Shown here one piece after another: positions 46,886-60,600 of a DNA stretch of 64,000 nucleotides; the stretch's first letter is position 1, and each line of letters begins with the position of its first letter. Under the pieces are notes generated by a model, which was not told the DNA's origin, did not search any database, and saw nothing but the letters and a program-made list of their open reading frames with translations. The position numbers were made by a program, and so were the translations under genes. Source of the DNA: Microbacterium sp. NIBRBAC000506063 (GTDB taxonomy: Bacteria > Actinomycetota > Actinomycetes > Actinomycetales > Microbacteriaceae); NCBI RefSeq assembly GCF_017968845.1, contig NZ_CP072876.1, positions 1,240,001 through 1,304,000 of the forward strand, read 5' to 3'.

Positions 46886-48157
46886 ATGGGCTATCGGCGT
46901 CGCGTACTCGATGAGGTATTGGACGCTGTCTTGCCGGAACTTCCCGCGATCGCTCTGGAAGGCGCGAAAGGCGTCGGAAAAACGGCGACCGCAAGCCGTC
47001 GAGCTACCTCTGTCCTCTCTCTGAACGATCCTCGAAATCGTGCCAGCGTCGCGGCTAATTATGACCTGATCGCAGATCTGGACACACCGGTATTCATCGA
47101 CGAATGGCAGCTGGAGCCACAGGTGTGGGACCGTGTGCGTCAGTCGGTTGATGACGATCCCACCGCAGGTGGACAGTTCCTCCTCGCGGGCTCCGCGGGG
47201 CTCGCTGCGGGAACTCGCATCCACAGCGGTGCAGGCAGGATCATAAGTCTGACGATGCGCCCGATGGCGCTGAGCGAACGAGGGATCGAGGACGCGTCGG
47301 TATCGCTTCGCGACGTGCACTCTGGTGGCGCACTGATCAAGGGCATGACTGGACTCAGGGTCAAGGACTATGTCGACGAGATTCTGAGATCGGGTTTTCC
47401 CGGCATCCGGGACCTGAGCGAGGACGCACGCAGCCGCCAGCTCGAAGGCTACCTCGCGCGGATCGTCGAACGGGACATGCCGGAGAACGGGATCATCGTC
47501 CGGCGCCCCGCAGCGCTGCGGGCGTGGTTGCGTGCGTATGCCGCAGCGGTCGCTTCGACAGCCGACTATACGAAGATTCTCGACGCGGCGACGGCAGGGC
47601 AGCCGGACAAGCCCGCAAAGGCGACGATCGAAAGCTATCGTGAGCATCTGCTGCGTCTGTACATCCTCGACCCCGTCGAGGCTTGGAGCCCGGCGTTCGC
47701 GCCGCTGAAGAGGCTGACCTACTCTCCGAAGCATCATCTTGTGGATCCTGCTCTCGCTGCCACCCTGGTCGGTGTGGGCGCGAAAGGGCTCCTGCTTGGC
47801 GAAGGCGAAATGGTGTCTTCCACGACAGGTACATGGCTAGGCGCGCTCTTCGAGTCCTTGGCCGTGCAGTCTGTGCGGGTCTACGCGGAGGCGATGAATG
47901 CCCGGATCGGTCACCTTCGCACGAAGAAGGGTGAGCACGAAGTCGACATCATCGTTGAGACGAACGACATGCGGTGTACCGCGATGGAGGTGAAGCTCTC
48001 CGACACTGTTCACGACTCAGACGTTCGACACCTTCATTGGCTTCGGCAGCAGCTCGGAGACCGGCTTGCTGACGCCGTCGTCCTCTACACCGGTCCTCAC
48101 GCATATCGGCGTCCGGATGGCATTGCCGTCGTGCCGCTCGCGCTGCTCGGTCCGTAG
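46886..48157 (+). CDS. AAA_14/DUF4143 ATPase with PD-(D/E)XK-like C-terminus
   Basis: 423 residues, intact. Walker A IALEGAKGVGKTATASRRAT near residue 25, VFIDEWQLEPQVWDRVRQSV (Walker B), FLLAGSAGLA (sensor), then the DUF4143 region (YVDEILRSGFPGIRDLSEDA, LEGYLARIVERDMPENG, ESYREHLLRLYILDPVEAW). The end, RTKKGEHEVDIIVE followed by CTAMEVKLSDTVHDSDVRH, has the ExVD...ExK spacing of PD-(D/E)XK nucleases. Such ATPases are common accessory genes, possibly in defence or DNA processing. Leaderless start, flanked by gene remnants and a tandem repeat. Confidence 0.88.
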   Translation: MGYRRRVLDEVLDAVLPELPAIALEGAKGVGKTATASRRATSVLSLNDPRNRASVAANYDLIADLDTPVFIDEWQLEPQVWDRVRQSVDDDPTAGGQFLLAGSAGLAAGTRIHSGAGRIISLTMRPMALSERGIEDASVSLRDVHSGGALIKGMTGLRVKDYVDEILRSGFPGIRDLSEDARSRQLEGYLARIVERDMPENGIIVRRPAALRAWLRAYAAAVASTADYTKILDAATAGQPDKPAKATIESYREHLLRLYILDPVEAWSPAFAPLKRLTYSPKHHLVDPALAATLVGVGAKGLLLGEGEMVSSTTGTWLGALFESLAVQSVRVYAEAMNARIGHLRTKKGEHEVDIIVETNDMRCTAMEVKLSDTVHDSDVRHLHWLRQQLGDRLADAVVLYTGPHAYRRPDGIAVVPLALLGP

Positions 48158-48189
48158 TGCGGGCGGTAGGTCTGGAGTCTCGTCGACCT

Positions 48190-48350
48190 CCCGCTGACGG
48201 AAGGCGGCGGCCAACAGGCCGGCGAAACGCTCCTCTGCGTCGCAGTCGATCCGGCGGTGCGCAAACCCCTCGCAGACGCCGACGCGGTCACGGTGCCGCA
48301 AAGCCGGCTCCGGCGGGTTTGCGGCGATGTCGACGATCCGCGTCAGATCG
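48190..48350 (-). pseudogene. Remnant homologous to 46,644-46,790 (copy 2)
   Basis: The minus strand reads RIVDIAANPPEPALRHRDRV, then GVCEGFAHRRIDCDAEERFA, then GLLAAAFRQ, aligning along its length with copy 1 (shared IVD-AANP, HRD, R-DCDAEE-FA). Neither copy has a start. Together they bracket the ATPase gene. The family is not recognised. Confidence 0.6.
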
Positions 48351-48536
48351 TCGCCGGCATCCGCCCTTCGTGCATGGGGAGGTCGAAAGCTGACGGGTCG
48401 CGGTGGGCGACGCGCGACCACCGCACGTACATGCCGGATCTGGCATGAGCCGATGTGGATTGGTCGGAGTGACCGGTGCGGCCGCCATCAAGTGAACGTT
48501 ACGAAACACGTCTGGCGCGGGAAGCGTGAACTGCGC

Positions 48537-48639
48537 TAGTGTCTGAGCCAGCGAGTGCGGTCGAGGGCCCCCACACTAATCGCCAAGACGCGTCGATAGC
48601 GTCTCAGCAGTCTTCTGAACCCCTCCGGGCCCTTCAGAA
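48537..48639 (+). promoter_or_regulatory. Promoter and structured leader of the giant surface protein gene
   Basis: TAGTGT (48537-48542) is a likely -10, giving a 5' leader of about 100 nt. The leader holds a gacgc/gcgtc hairpin (48592-48608) and a TTCTGAA/TTCAGAA stem-loop (48613-48639) ending 9 bp before ATG 48649, which could shield the weak ribosome site. The upstream 48,351-48,536 shows nothing else. Confidence 0.4.
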
Positions 48640-48648
48640 AGACGAACC

Positions 48649-51600
48649 ATGACACGAGCGCAGGCCGCTGACGCGGCATCGTTGCGTCGATACCACCTGC
48701 CGCGGTGGGATCGTGCGCTGCGCATCGTCGTCGCCCCGGCCATGGTGTTCTCCCTGCTCATGGCGCCCTCCGGCCCCGCGCAGGCGGCGGAGCCGGCACC
48801 GCGGGTGAACTCCTACGTCGCCCCGACCTCGTCGTGCCCAACGCGCCCTGGCCGGCCTTCGTGACCGTGCCCGTGGACGAGCTCGTCGGCACCGACACCA
48901 CCCCACGGCCGAGATCGCCACACGCGTCGGGCAGCAGCCCTCGCAGCAGATCATCCTCGTCACCCGGCCGGCACCGGCGCCTTCGCCCGCAGCGCCCGTC
49001 ACGGCAGGCGGGGCGGGGACAGGTTCAGGAACCACAGGGACGGGCACCGGAACGGGCACGGGAGCCGACTCCGGATTCTCCAACTGCGTGCTCAAGAACG
49101 TGGAGACCGGCGGCGGCGACGGTGAGGGCGAAGAGGGCTCGTCGTCGTCGACATCCTCCACGAGCAGCACCCTCGTCTGCGGCCCGGGAACCGTCGGCCC
49201 GACCACGGTCGGCAGCACGCCTTCCCCGAGCCCCACGCCTTCTCCGACTCCGACTCCCACACCGACTCCGACTCCGACACCGACGCCCACCCCGGATCCG
49301 ACACCGGATCCCGAGCCTGAGCCGGGCGACGGCGACGAGGGCGAGCCCGAGGCCTTCGGCCACCCTCCGGATCCGGATTCGCCTCCGGCACCGCGGACGA
49401 CGGGACCGAGGGTGACGAGGCCGAGGGCGGCGACGACGGCACGCAGGATCAGGCGGCCGAGCAGTCCGAGCCCGGCGACGAGGAGAACGGCCACGCCGAC
49501 GACTCGACGTCGCACGACGACAGCGGCGTCGAGCAGAGCACGACCGACAGCGAGGCATCGGATGCGGGCACCTCCGCTCCGGATGCCGGCACGACCTCGG
49601 TCGGCACGCTCAACGAGGACGGCGAAGAAGACGGCGAGGGGACGGTGACGGCGACACGACACCGGATCCGAACCCGAACGTCGCGGTCGGCACCGGCACG
49701 GTCCTGATCACCGTCGACGGCGACGAGCTCGTCGTGGGGGCGAGCGCTTCCTGATCGCCGACCTCGACAGCCTCACGGTCACGGCATCCGGTGGCGCCGC
49801 CATCGTCATCTCCGCCGCGGCCCTCGCGAGCGGTGTGCCGATCACGGTCCACGGCACGGCATCCGACTCGCTGTCGATCGACACGAGCGGCGACCTGCTC
49901 TGGTCGGTCACCGGGGCGGCGCCGGCACGGTCGCCGGGGTGGGCTTCCACGGGCTCGGCGCCCTCGTCGGCGCGGCGGCCGCGAACGACACGTTCCGGAT
50001 CTCCTCCGGCGGATCCATCGGCTCGGTCGACGGCGGCCTCGGCGGCTTCGACACTCTCGAGCTCGTGGCCGCGGGCGGAGCGATCACCTCGACCCCGAGC
50101 GGCGTCGCCTCCGGAGTGATCGAGTTCGAAGGCCACACGATCGCCTATGCCGGACTCGAGCCGATCACGATCAGCGGCGATGTCGACGACGTCACCGTCG
50201 AGACGACCACCGCCGACGACGAGATCACCGTCAGCCAAGACGCCGTCACCGGTGAGATCACTGTCCAGAGCACGCTCCCCTCGATGGAGTCGGTCACCCT
50301 CGTCGTCCCGAACAGCCTGCTGCAGATCCTCGCGAAGGCGCCGGGCGTCACCGTGCGGATCATCACCGACCTCTCCCTCTTCGGCGTCAACCTCGTCATC
50401 GTCGCGGCCTACATCGTCGTCGACGGGGTCGCGATCGATCTCGGCGACGGCGACCTCACCCTCGCCGCCGGCACCGAAGAGGACGCCGATGCCTCCGTCG
50501 AGGTCACCGGCTCCACGATCAGCGCCGGTGACATCGCCATCGGCGCCACCGCGACCGTCGACGTCAGCGGCCCCGCCGACGAGCGACTCGCCGACGAGAA
50601 CGTCGTCGCCTCCGCGCAGGCCCGGGTCACGGACTCGCAGCTCACGGCATCCGGAGACGTCACGATCTCCAGCGCCGTCGTCGCGAACATCGCCGTCACC
50701 TCGAGCCCGACGACGGGCGAGGACGACGACGACACCGCCGACAAGGACGTCGCGGTCGCGTACGCCACCGTCGACACGAGCGCGTCGACCCTCGTGAACG
50801 GCGCGACCGCGATCACTACCCCGGGCACGCTGACCGTCCGCGCGCACAACGACACGACCGTCACGGTGCTCGCCGATGCGAGCGCGGCGGATGCCGGCGG
50901 CGCCGTCGCCGTCGCCGACGTCACCATCACCGCGAGCAGCCTTCTGACCCCCGCAGCGGGCACGGGCATCACCGCCGCGCAGATCGACGTCGACGCCAGC
51001 TCCAGCGCGACCGTCGCTGTCACCGCCCGGGCGAGCGTCGGCGGCGCGACCGACACGGATGCCGCGGCCGCGACCCGCACGGATGCCGCGACCGACGGCC
51101 ACACCTCTACACCGAACGGAACCGTCAGCATCGCGGGGGCCGTCGCCTTCCTCGAGCTCGACCAGAGCACGACTGCTCTGCTCTCGGCTGCGGAGGGCGA
51201 CGTGATCACCGCCGACACGATCTCGGTGGGCGCGACCAGCGCCGGCGGCGGGATCGCCGCCGCGGACGGCAGCGGAGTCGCCGACGACGCCCCGGGCATC
51301 GGCGTCGCCGTCGCCGTCACTTTCGCCAACGTCGTCACCAGTGCCGCGGTGGAGCAGGCCACGCTCGCCACGGATCAGCTCACCGTCCGTGCCCGCACGG
51401 CGCCGACGAGCGGAGCGGACGCCAACGAGTATCTCGCCGTGGCGACGTCGGGAGCCGGGTCCGGCAGCGGCGGAGCGGACTCCGGCTCGCTCTCCATCGC
51501 CGGGGCCCTCGCCCTCGCGGCCGTGGCCTTGACCACCCTCGCGGGCGTGGGCGACATCGTCTTCCTCGTCGGCGGTGCGGGCGTGGGCGGCTCTGCCGAC

Positions 51601-54600
51601 GTCGAGGCGAGCACGCGTACGGCCTCCGGCGCAACCGCGTCGCCGGGCGAGCCCGCCGCGGGCGCGACGACCGGCCTCGGCACGAGCGTCGCCCTGACGA
51701 CCGTGAACAACGTCACGACCGCCGAACTCCCCGACGGCGCCGCCCTCACCGGAGTCCACGACCTGCGCATCGCCGCCGACTCGCGCACCGCGGCCGCGAC
51801 CACCGCCACGGGCGGTGCGAACGGCAGCGAGATCGCCCTCGCCGGAGCCTTCGCGGTCACCGTCTCGACCGACCGCACGACCGCCCGGATCGGCAGCGGG
51901 GGACCGCTCGTCGCCACCGGCACCGTGATCGTCGAGGCGCGCCAGAGCGCCCCGGTCACGACCATCGCCCGCGGCGCGGCCGAGAGCGGCGACGACGCCG
52001 TCGGCGTCGTGGTCGCCCTGTCGTTCCTCGACCACGCGGTGCGGGTACAGACCGCGCGCGACGTCACCGCCGACGGCGCGATCACCCTGCTTGCCGACGG
52101 CGCGTCCGGCGCGACCACCGTCGCGGAGGCGACCGCGGGCGGCGCCCCGGGTGAGGACACCCCCGGCCAGCCGAGTGCGAGCGACCACCTCGAGGGCACC
52201 CGCGACTTCGCCGAGAACGCCCCCGGCGGATCGACCGGCGGTGCCGTGCCCGCCCAGCTGCCCGCGCCGACGACCCCGAGGGCACCGTCTCGGTGGCCGC
52301 CGCGCTCGCGGTCACGATCCACACCTCGGTTGCCGAGGCATCCGTCCAGGACGTGACGCTCACCGGTTCCGCCGTCACCCTGAGCGCCTCCCGCAACGAC
52401 TACGCCGACTCGACGGCGAGCGGTGCCCCCGCCGACCGCGGACCCCCGGCCACCGTCACCATCGCAGCGGGCGTCGCCATCACCATCGCCGACGTGACGA
52501 CCACCGCGAACATCGGACCCGGAACCACCATCCGCACCGCAGCGCTCACCCTCAGCGCCGGCGTCGGAAGCACGAACGCAGAGGGAACCCCCGCCGAATC
52601 GCACCGGTTCGCCGCGACATCGATCGCCGGCGCCGGCACCGGCGGCACACTCGGACTCGCAGGCTCGGTCGCCCTCGTCCTCGCCGACGTCGCCGGCTCG
52701 GCACAGCTTCTCGACGGCGCCACCATCGAGCTCGACGGCGGCACGCTCACGATCACTGCCGACTCGGCAGCGCAGGCCACCGCCTCCGCCGAGGTCGCCC
52801 AGGACGGCGCCGGCGCGAAGGTCGGCATCGGCGCCGCCGTGGCGACCGCCCTCACCACCCACCGCACCCGCGCCGGTATCGGCGACGGAGCGGTCGTCGA
52901 CGGTGCAGCGGGCATCACCGTCTCCGCCTCGACGAACGACACCACGCGCTCGCTCGCCGAAGGCGCCGCCGCGAGCACGAGCGTCACGGTCGCCCCCTTC
53001 GTCGCGACGACGATCGCGACGGTCGAGACCGAGGCGCGCATCGGCACGGGCACGGCGATCGAGGCGACGGGCGCGGTCACGATCGAGGCCGTGCAGACGA
53101 CGGTCGCCGAGTCCGAGGCCCGCGCGGCGACCACGACCTCCGGATCCGCCGCAATCGGCGTGGGCGTCGCGCTCACGATCGCCGACGTCACCTCGCGCGC
53201 CGCGCTCGCCCGCTCCCTCGACGTCGCCGCCCTCACGATCACCGCCGTCTCCGACGCGACGCTGAACGCGACGGCCACCGCCTCCGCCGCCGGCGCCCCG
53301 GAGTCGGACGCGGATGCCGGCGCCGGCGGTTCCGGCGTCGACGACGCCGTCGCCTCCCAGCGCCAGCACGCCGAAGGCCTCGCCGGGGGTGCCGCCTCGT
53401 CGGCCGAGACCCCCTCGGCGGCCACCTCCTCGGGCGGGGTCAACGCCGCGGCCGCCGTCGCGATCGTGATCGGCACGGTCACCACCGTCGCCGGGATCGA
53501 GGCCACCGCGACGCAGGTCACCGTCGCCGGCGAGATCGAGCTCTCGGCGAACGGGCGTATCGCACTCTCCGCCGTCGCCGACGGCTCCGCCGCAGACGGA
53601 GGCGCCGCCACGATCGGCGCTGCGGTCGCGCTCGCCCGCCTCAGCGCCGACACGCGTGCGCACGTCCCGGCAGAGACCGCCCTTGCGGCATCCGACCTCC
53701 GCCTGCACGCCGTCGATGACCAGACCGTCGCACTCTCCGCGACCGCCGGCGCCGGCGGAGGAAGCATCTCGGTCGCCGGATCCCTCGCCCTCCTGCTGAG
53801 CGACGCCCGGACCACCGCCGAGTTCGCGGGCACGGCCGCACTCACCGGCGCGCTCGCAGTCACCGCCGAGAGCACGCGAGCGAACACCGTCGGCGCGGAC
53901 GCCGCGACCACGGCCTCCGGCGACGGCGTGGGCATCGGCGCGGCCGTCGCCCTCGCGATCGTCTCCGACACCACCCGCGCACTCGTCTCCGACGGCGCGA
54001 TCCTCTCGGGCGCGACGGACGTGGACATCACCGCGACCGCGACGCACGGCACGACCACCGACGCCAAGATGGGCGGTACGGGCGGCGGCGTCGCGGTCAC
54101 CCCCTCGATCGCGACGGCGCACGCCACCGTCGTCACTCTCGCCCGTCTTGGCGTCGGTGACGCCCTCACCGCCACCGGCGCGGTGACCGTGCGCAGCACG
54201 CAGACCTCCGAGGTGCGGGCACTCAGCGGCTCGACCACCCAGACCGGCAACGTGGGCATCGGCCTCGCACTCGGGCTCATCCTCTTCGATGCCGCCGTCA
54301 CCGCCGAGCTCGCCCGCAGCCTGAGCACCGGAAGCCTCGCGCTCACGAGCGGCGGCAGCGCCACCCTGCAGGCGACCGGAGCGGCGTCCGCCGAGGGCGC
54401 CCCGGGCGACGGCGACGAGGACGCACCCGCCGGAGGCGTCGACCAGCAGATCGGCGCCGAGCGCGACCACGCCGACGGCCTCGCCGGCAGCAGCCCGGGC
54501 ACCGGCACGCCGGGCGCGAGCACCTCGGGCGGTGCCGTGAGCGTCGCGGCGGCCGTCACCGTCGTCATCGCCGACATCGCCGTCCGCTCGGTCATCGCGC

Positions 54601-57600
54601 CGACCGCCGCCGCGGTGACCACGACCGGCGCCACGACGATCGTCGCCGAGTTCCGCACCGACGCGAACAGCAGCGCCAGCGGCATCGCGACCGCACCGAC
54701 CTCCGTCGGCATCGGCGCGGCCGTCGCCCTCCTCCAGGCCGCCGTCGCCATCGCCGCTGTCGTCTCGACGGGCGTCGCCGTCACCGCCGACACGCTCGGC
54801 GTGACCGCCCGGGTCGACGCGGATGCCGAGACCCCGGCGACCCTCGGAGCCGCGGCCGTCTCGGGCGCGGGCGGAGGAAGCATCTCGATCGCCGGCGCGG
54901 TCGCGATCGCCCTCGTCGACCACCGCACCACCGCCGAGCTGCTCGGCACCGCCGCCGTCGCCGGTGAACTGATCCTCTCGGCCGCCCCGCACCTCTCCGT
55001 CACCGCCCTCGCCACGCCCGCCGACATCAGCGCCGGGGCGGGCGACGTCGGTATCGGCGCCTCCGTCGCGATCGCCGTGGTCGACGACATCGCTCAGGCC
55101 CGCATCGGCGCCGGCGCGACCGTCTCGGCCGGCACCCTCCGCGTGCTCGCCGTCTCGCGCTCCACGGTCGACGCCACGGCTCGCATCGGTGCCGCCGGCG
55201 GCGGCGTCGCGATCGCCCCGGCCGTGGCGACCGCCCACCACACCGTCACCACCCTCGCCGAGATCGCGACCGGCGGCACCATCCCGCTCGACGCCCTCGA
55301 GCTGTCTGCCACACAGAACGCCGTCACGAAGACCGCGGCCGAGGCCGGAGCCGAAGCCGGCGACGTCGCCGCCGGGCTCGCGCTCGCCCTGGCCATCGCG
55401 CACCACTCGGTCGCCGCGCGCCTCGCCCGTTCGATCACCGCCACCGGAGTGGCCCAGGCCACCGCATCCGGAACCTCGGCCGTCACCGCGGCGGCGACCG
55501 CCTCGGCCGAGGGCGCTCCGGCATCCGAGGGCGACGACGCCCCGACCGTCGACGACCAGATCGCCGCCGAGCGCGACCACGCCGACGGCCTGGCCGGCAG
55601 CAGCTCACCCGACGCCCCGAACGCCGCGACCTCCGACGGGGCACTGAGCGTCGCGGCCGCCGTCGGCGTCGTCCTCCAGACGCACACCGTCACGGCCACG
55701 ATCCTCTCCGGTGCCGTCGTGACCGCCGCCGAGATCACCGTCGCCGCCGACGCGATCACACAGGCCGGCAGCAGCGGCGAGGGCTCGTCGTCCGCACCGA
55801 CCACGGTCGGCATCGGCGCCGGCGTCGCCCTGACCTTCTCCGACGCGGGCGTCCGTGCCGAGGTCGAGTCCGGGGCCACCGTCGCCGCCGGAGCGATCGT
55901 GATCCGCGCCACCGATGCGTCGGCGGCGGAGGGAACGGGCGAGGTCAGCGCCGACGCCGCCTCGGGGGCGGGCGGTGACGTCTCGATCGCCGGCGCCGTC
56001 GCGATCGTGATCCTGAACCGCGACACCCTGGCCCGGCTCGCCGGCACCGCCCAGGTCGGCGGCGGGCAGCTGCAGATCACCGCGACGTCCGACCTGGTGG
56101 TGCGCGCCGAGGCGACACCGGTCGAGGGAGCCGCCGCTGCAGGGACGGTCGGCATCGGTGCCTCCTTCGCGATGATCATCTTCGACATCACCCCGCACGC
56201 CGAGATCGCGAACGGCGCGACGGTCACCGGCAGCGGCGCCCTCGCCGTCACCGCTTCGGCGACCACCGCGGCCCGCACGATCGCCCGCATGGGTGTCGCG
56301 AGCGACGACGTCGCCATCGCCCCCGCCGTGGCGATCACGCTCTCGACCGTGAACCCGCTCGCCCGCATCGGCACCGGCCCGCTCCTGACTTTCACCGGCG
56401 ATCTGACCCTCAGCGCCGAGACCGACGCGACGGGCGCCGCCGAGGCCAGCGGCTCCACGACCGCCGGCACCGCCGCGGTCGGCATCGGCCTCGCCCTCGC
56501 GATCGGCAACCACGCCGCCACCGCCGCCCTCGCCCGCAGCGTCGCCCTCACCGGCGACCTCACCCTCGGCAGCACCGTCGTCTCGGCGGTCACCGCCGAG
56601 GGCGCGGCCTCCGCCGCCGGCGCACCGGCATCCGACGAGGACGAGACCACCCCGAGGAAGACCGCCAGAGCGTCGACACGCAGGTCGCCGCGCAGCGCGA
56701 TCACGCCGACGCCGTCGCCGGCGACCACGGCCTGGGCGGAACCGGCACGGGCACCACCCCGAGCGCCGAGACCTCCGACGGGCCGGTCTCGGTCGCCGCC
56801 GCCGTGGGCGTCGCGATCTCCGATGTGAGCGCCGGCGTCACCCTCGCCACCGGCATCACGATCACCGCCGACGCCGTCGCCCTCCTCTCGAGCGTCACGG
56901 CCGCGACGACCAGCACCGCCGACGGGTCGGCGACGGGCGGCACCGCGGCCGTCGGCGCCGGTGTGGCTCTCGCCCTCTCGACGATCAGCAACCAGGCCGT
57001 CCTCCCGGCCGGCGTCACCGTCACCGCCGGCTCGCTCCGGCTCGACGCCCTCGCCCCCGCGGCCTCCGAGACCCGTGCCACGGCGACCTCGGGCGCATCG
57101 ACCCCGGAGGACGGCACCCTCGCGCTCGCCGGCTCCGTCGCCATCGCGGTCGTCGATCACGACACCGTCGCGCAGCTCGCCGGCACCGTCAACCTCGGCG
57201 GCGGCGCCCTCATCATCCGCGCCGAGTCCGACTCCGCCGCGACCGTCGAGGCACTGCCCGGCGGCGAGGGCGCCGCAGGCGGCACGGTCGGCATCGGCGC
57301 CTCCGTCGGCCTCGCGCTCATCGACATCACCACGACCGCCGGCATCGGCAACGCCAACGCCGTCGGCGGCGCGGGCGCCGTCACGATCTCCGCCGAGACC
57401 GCGAGCAACGCCGACGTCACCGCACGCATGGGCGCCTCCGCCGGCACCGCGGCGATCGCCCCCTCGGTCGCGATCACCCTCTCGACGGTCACCACGACCG
57501 CGCAGATCTCCTCCGGCACGATCACGAGCGGTGGCGATCTCTCACTCACCGCCACGCAGACGGCCTCGGCCGCATCGACGGCGGATGCGGCATCCGACAC

Positions 57601-60600
57601 CTCCGGCGCCGCCGCGGTCGGCGTCGCCCTGGGGCTCACGATCGCCACTCACCGCGCCCTCGCGCACCTCGGCGGCAGCGCCGCCGCGGGAGGCGACGTC
57701 ACCCTCGGCGCCACGAGCATCTCGAACGCCGCGGCGACCGGAAAGGCCTCGGCCTCCGGCGCCCCCGACGAGGACGCCGAGAGCGACAGCAGCGTCGACT
57801 CCGCGGTCGGCGACCAGCGCTCCTTCGCAGGTGCCGCCGCCGCGCGCCAGGGACTGTCCGGGTCCACCGACGCCCAGGCGCCCGAGGCCGCGACCTCCGA
57901 CGGCTCGGTCGCCGTCGCCGCCGCGGTCGGCGTGACGATCTCGGACGTGTCGGCGCTCGTCCGCTTCGGCACGCAGAACGCGTCGATCACGGCGGGCGGC
58001 ACGGTCACACTCGGCACGAGCGCGGCGGCGGATGCCGCCAGCACCGCCGACGGCTCCGCGACCGACGGCGGCACCGCCGCGATCGGCGCCGGCGTCGCCC
58101 TCACCTGGTCGAGCCTGAGCAACGTCGCCGCCGTGCCCGCGAACATCACGATCTCCGCGCAGAACCTCGTCGTCTCGGCGACGCAGGGCGCAGACGACGA
58201 CAACGCCTCGACGCTGTCGGCCCGCGCCTCCTCCGGGCGGCGGGCGGCGTCTCGATCGCCGGCTCGGTCGCGATCGTCCTCGCCCAGCACGACACCCGCG
58301 CCGAGCTCCAGGGCACCGCCCTCCTGACCGGCGGCGACCTCACGCTGACCTCGGGCGCGACCCTGGCCACGACCGTGGAGGCGGTGCCCGCGGGCGACGG
58401 GGTCACCGGTGACAGCGTCGGCGTCGGCGTCTCCTTCGCCCTGGCGATCATCGAGGCGACGTCGCGGGCGCTGCTGGCAGGCGGTGCGGTCGTCCAGGGG
58501 CACACGACGCGACGCTCAGCGCCCAGGCGGCCTCGCACACCGACGTCACCGCGCGCATGGGTGCCGCGCTCACCGATGGCGGCTCGGTCGCCGTCACCCC
58601 GGCCGTCGCGATCGCCCTGTCGACGGTGGGTGCGGGCGCGACGGTGGGTGCGGGCGCCGCGCTCGCACTGAGCGGATCGCTGCTCGTCGCCTCGGTGCTC
58701 GACGCCTCGGCCGCGACGACGGCGGATGCCGCGGCCACCGGTGCGACGGCGGCCGCCGTCGGCTTCGGTCTCGCCCTGACGATCGCCCGTCATTCCTCGA
58801 CCGCCGGAGCCGCACGGAGCATCGCCGCGGGCGGCGAGGTCACCTTCTCCGCGCGCGGCGTCTCGGCCGCCACCGCGAACGGCGCCGCCTCGGCGGCGGG
58901 AGCGCCCGAAGAGAGCGAGGGCGCCGCCGAGGAGGACGTCGACGCGCAGGCCGCGAAGCAGCGCGACCACCTCGACGGCGTCGCGGGCAGCCGTGGCTTC
59001 GAGGGGCGGGAGACACGCAGGCGCCCAGCGCCGCGACATCCGACGGCTCGGTCTCGGTGGCCGCCGCGATCGCCATCGTCATCTCCGAGCTCCTCGTGCA
59101 GACCCTGATCACCGCCGCGAGCATCTCCGCCGGCGGCGCGGTCGCTCTCGCCGCCGCGGCGAACGCGGACGCGACGGCCACCGCCGACGGCTCCGCGGTG
59201 GGCGGCTCCGTCGGTATCGGCGCCGGCGTCGCCCTCGTCCTCTCGCGCGTCGTCAACCAGGCGACCGTGCCCGCCGGTCTCACGGTCAGCGCCGGCTCGC
59301 TCGTCGTCTCGGCGACCGTCGCCGAGCAGGACGGCGACGACGTCTCGACCGTGACCGCCACCGCGACCTCCGGTGCGGGCGGCGACGTGGGCATCGCCGG
59401 CTCCGTCGCGATCGCGATCATCGACCACGACACGCTCGCCGCGATCGCCGGACTCGTGCAGCTCAGCGGCGGCGACGTCGCCGTGACCGCCGCCTCCGCG
59501 ATCGACGCGACCGTGAAGGCCCTGCCCGGCACCGACGGCGCCACGGGGGAGTCGTTCGGACTCGGCGTCTCCTTCGCCCTCGTCATCCTCGACGACGAGA
59601 CCCTCGCGCACCTGGCGGGCACGGGCCGCATCACCGGCGCCGGCGGAGTGTCCCTCGCAGCCACCGCGCGGACGACGGCGGCGACCGAGGCGCGCATGGG
59701 TGCGGCCGCCACCGGCGACTCGGGCGTCGCCGTCACCCCGGCCATCGCGATCACGCTCTCGAACGTCACGACCCGGGCCCGCATCGACGCCGGCGCCGAC
59801 GGCCTCATCACGCTCGCCGGCGACCTCGCCCTCCGTGCCACGCAGAACGCGACGGCGACCTCGGATGCCGGAGCGACCGCCGCGGCGGGCGCGGCCGCCG
59901 TCGGTGTGGCCCTCGCCCTCACGATCGGTCAGCACGCCGCGACCGTCACCCTCGGCCGCAGCATCGCCGCCGGGGCGGGGTGACGCTCGAGGCGACCGCG
60001 GTCTCGGCCACGGCGGCCACGAGCACGGCCTCCGCCGCCGGCGCCCCGGAGGAGACGCCGGAGGACACGACCGAGGAGAACGGCAAGACCGGCGTCGACA
60101 AGAAGGTCGCCGCCCAGCGCGGCTTCGCCGACTCCGTCGCGGGTGACAACGGCGTGGCCGGCTCCGGCTCCGCCGAGGCACCCAGTGCCGAGACCTCCGA
60201 CGGGCCGGTCTCGGTCGCCGCGGCCGTCGGCATCGTGGTCTCGACGGTCCTCGCCCGCACGATCATCACCTCGGATGCCGACGAGATCACCGCCGGCACC
60301 ACCGTGCGCCTCGCCGCGGCAGGGAACGCGGATGCCGCCAGTGCCGCCGACGGCTCGGCCACCGGCGGCAGCGCCGCGATCGGCGCGGGCGTCGCCGTGA
60401 CCCTCTCGCGCCTGGCCACCGAGGCGACCGTGCCCGCGCACCTGACCGTCGAGGCGCACGACGTCGAGATCGCCGCGGTCGTCGCGGCGGACGGCGACGA
60501 CGACACCTCGACGATCTCCGCGCGCTCGGCGTCGGGCGCCGCCGCCGACGTCGGCATCGCCGGCTCGGTCGCCATCGCGATCGTCGACCACGACACCACG

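Noticed and set aside
49210..49330. (PT)n / cactccgac-like tract as a CRISPR or satellite array
   Set aside because: It is in-frame codon repetition encoding a Thr-Pro linker; no spacer-repeat structure.
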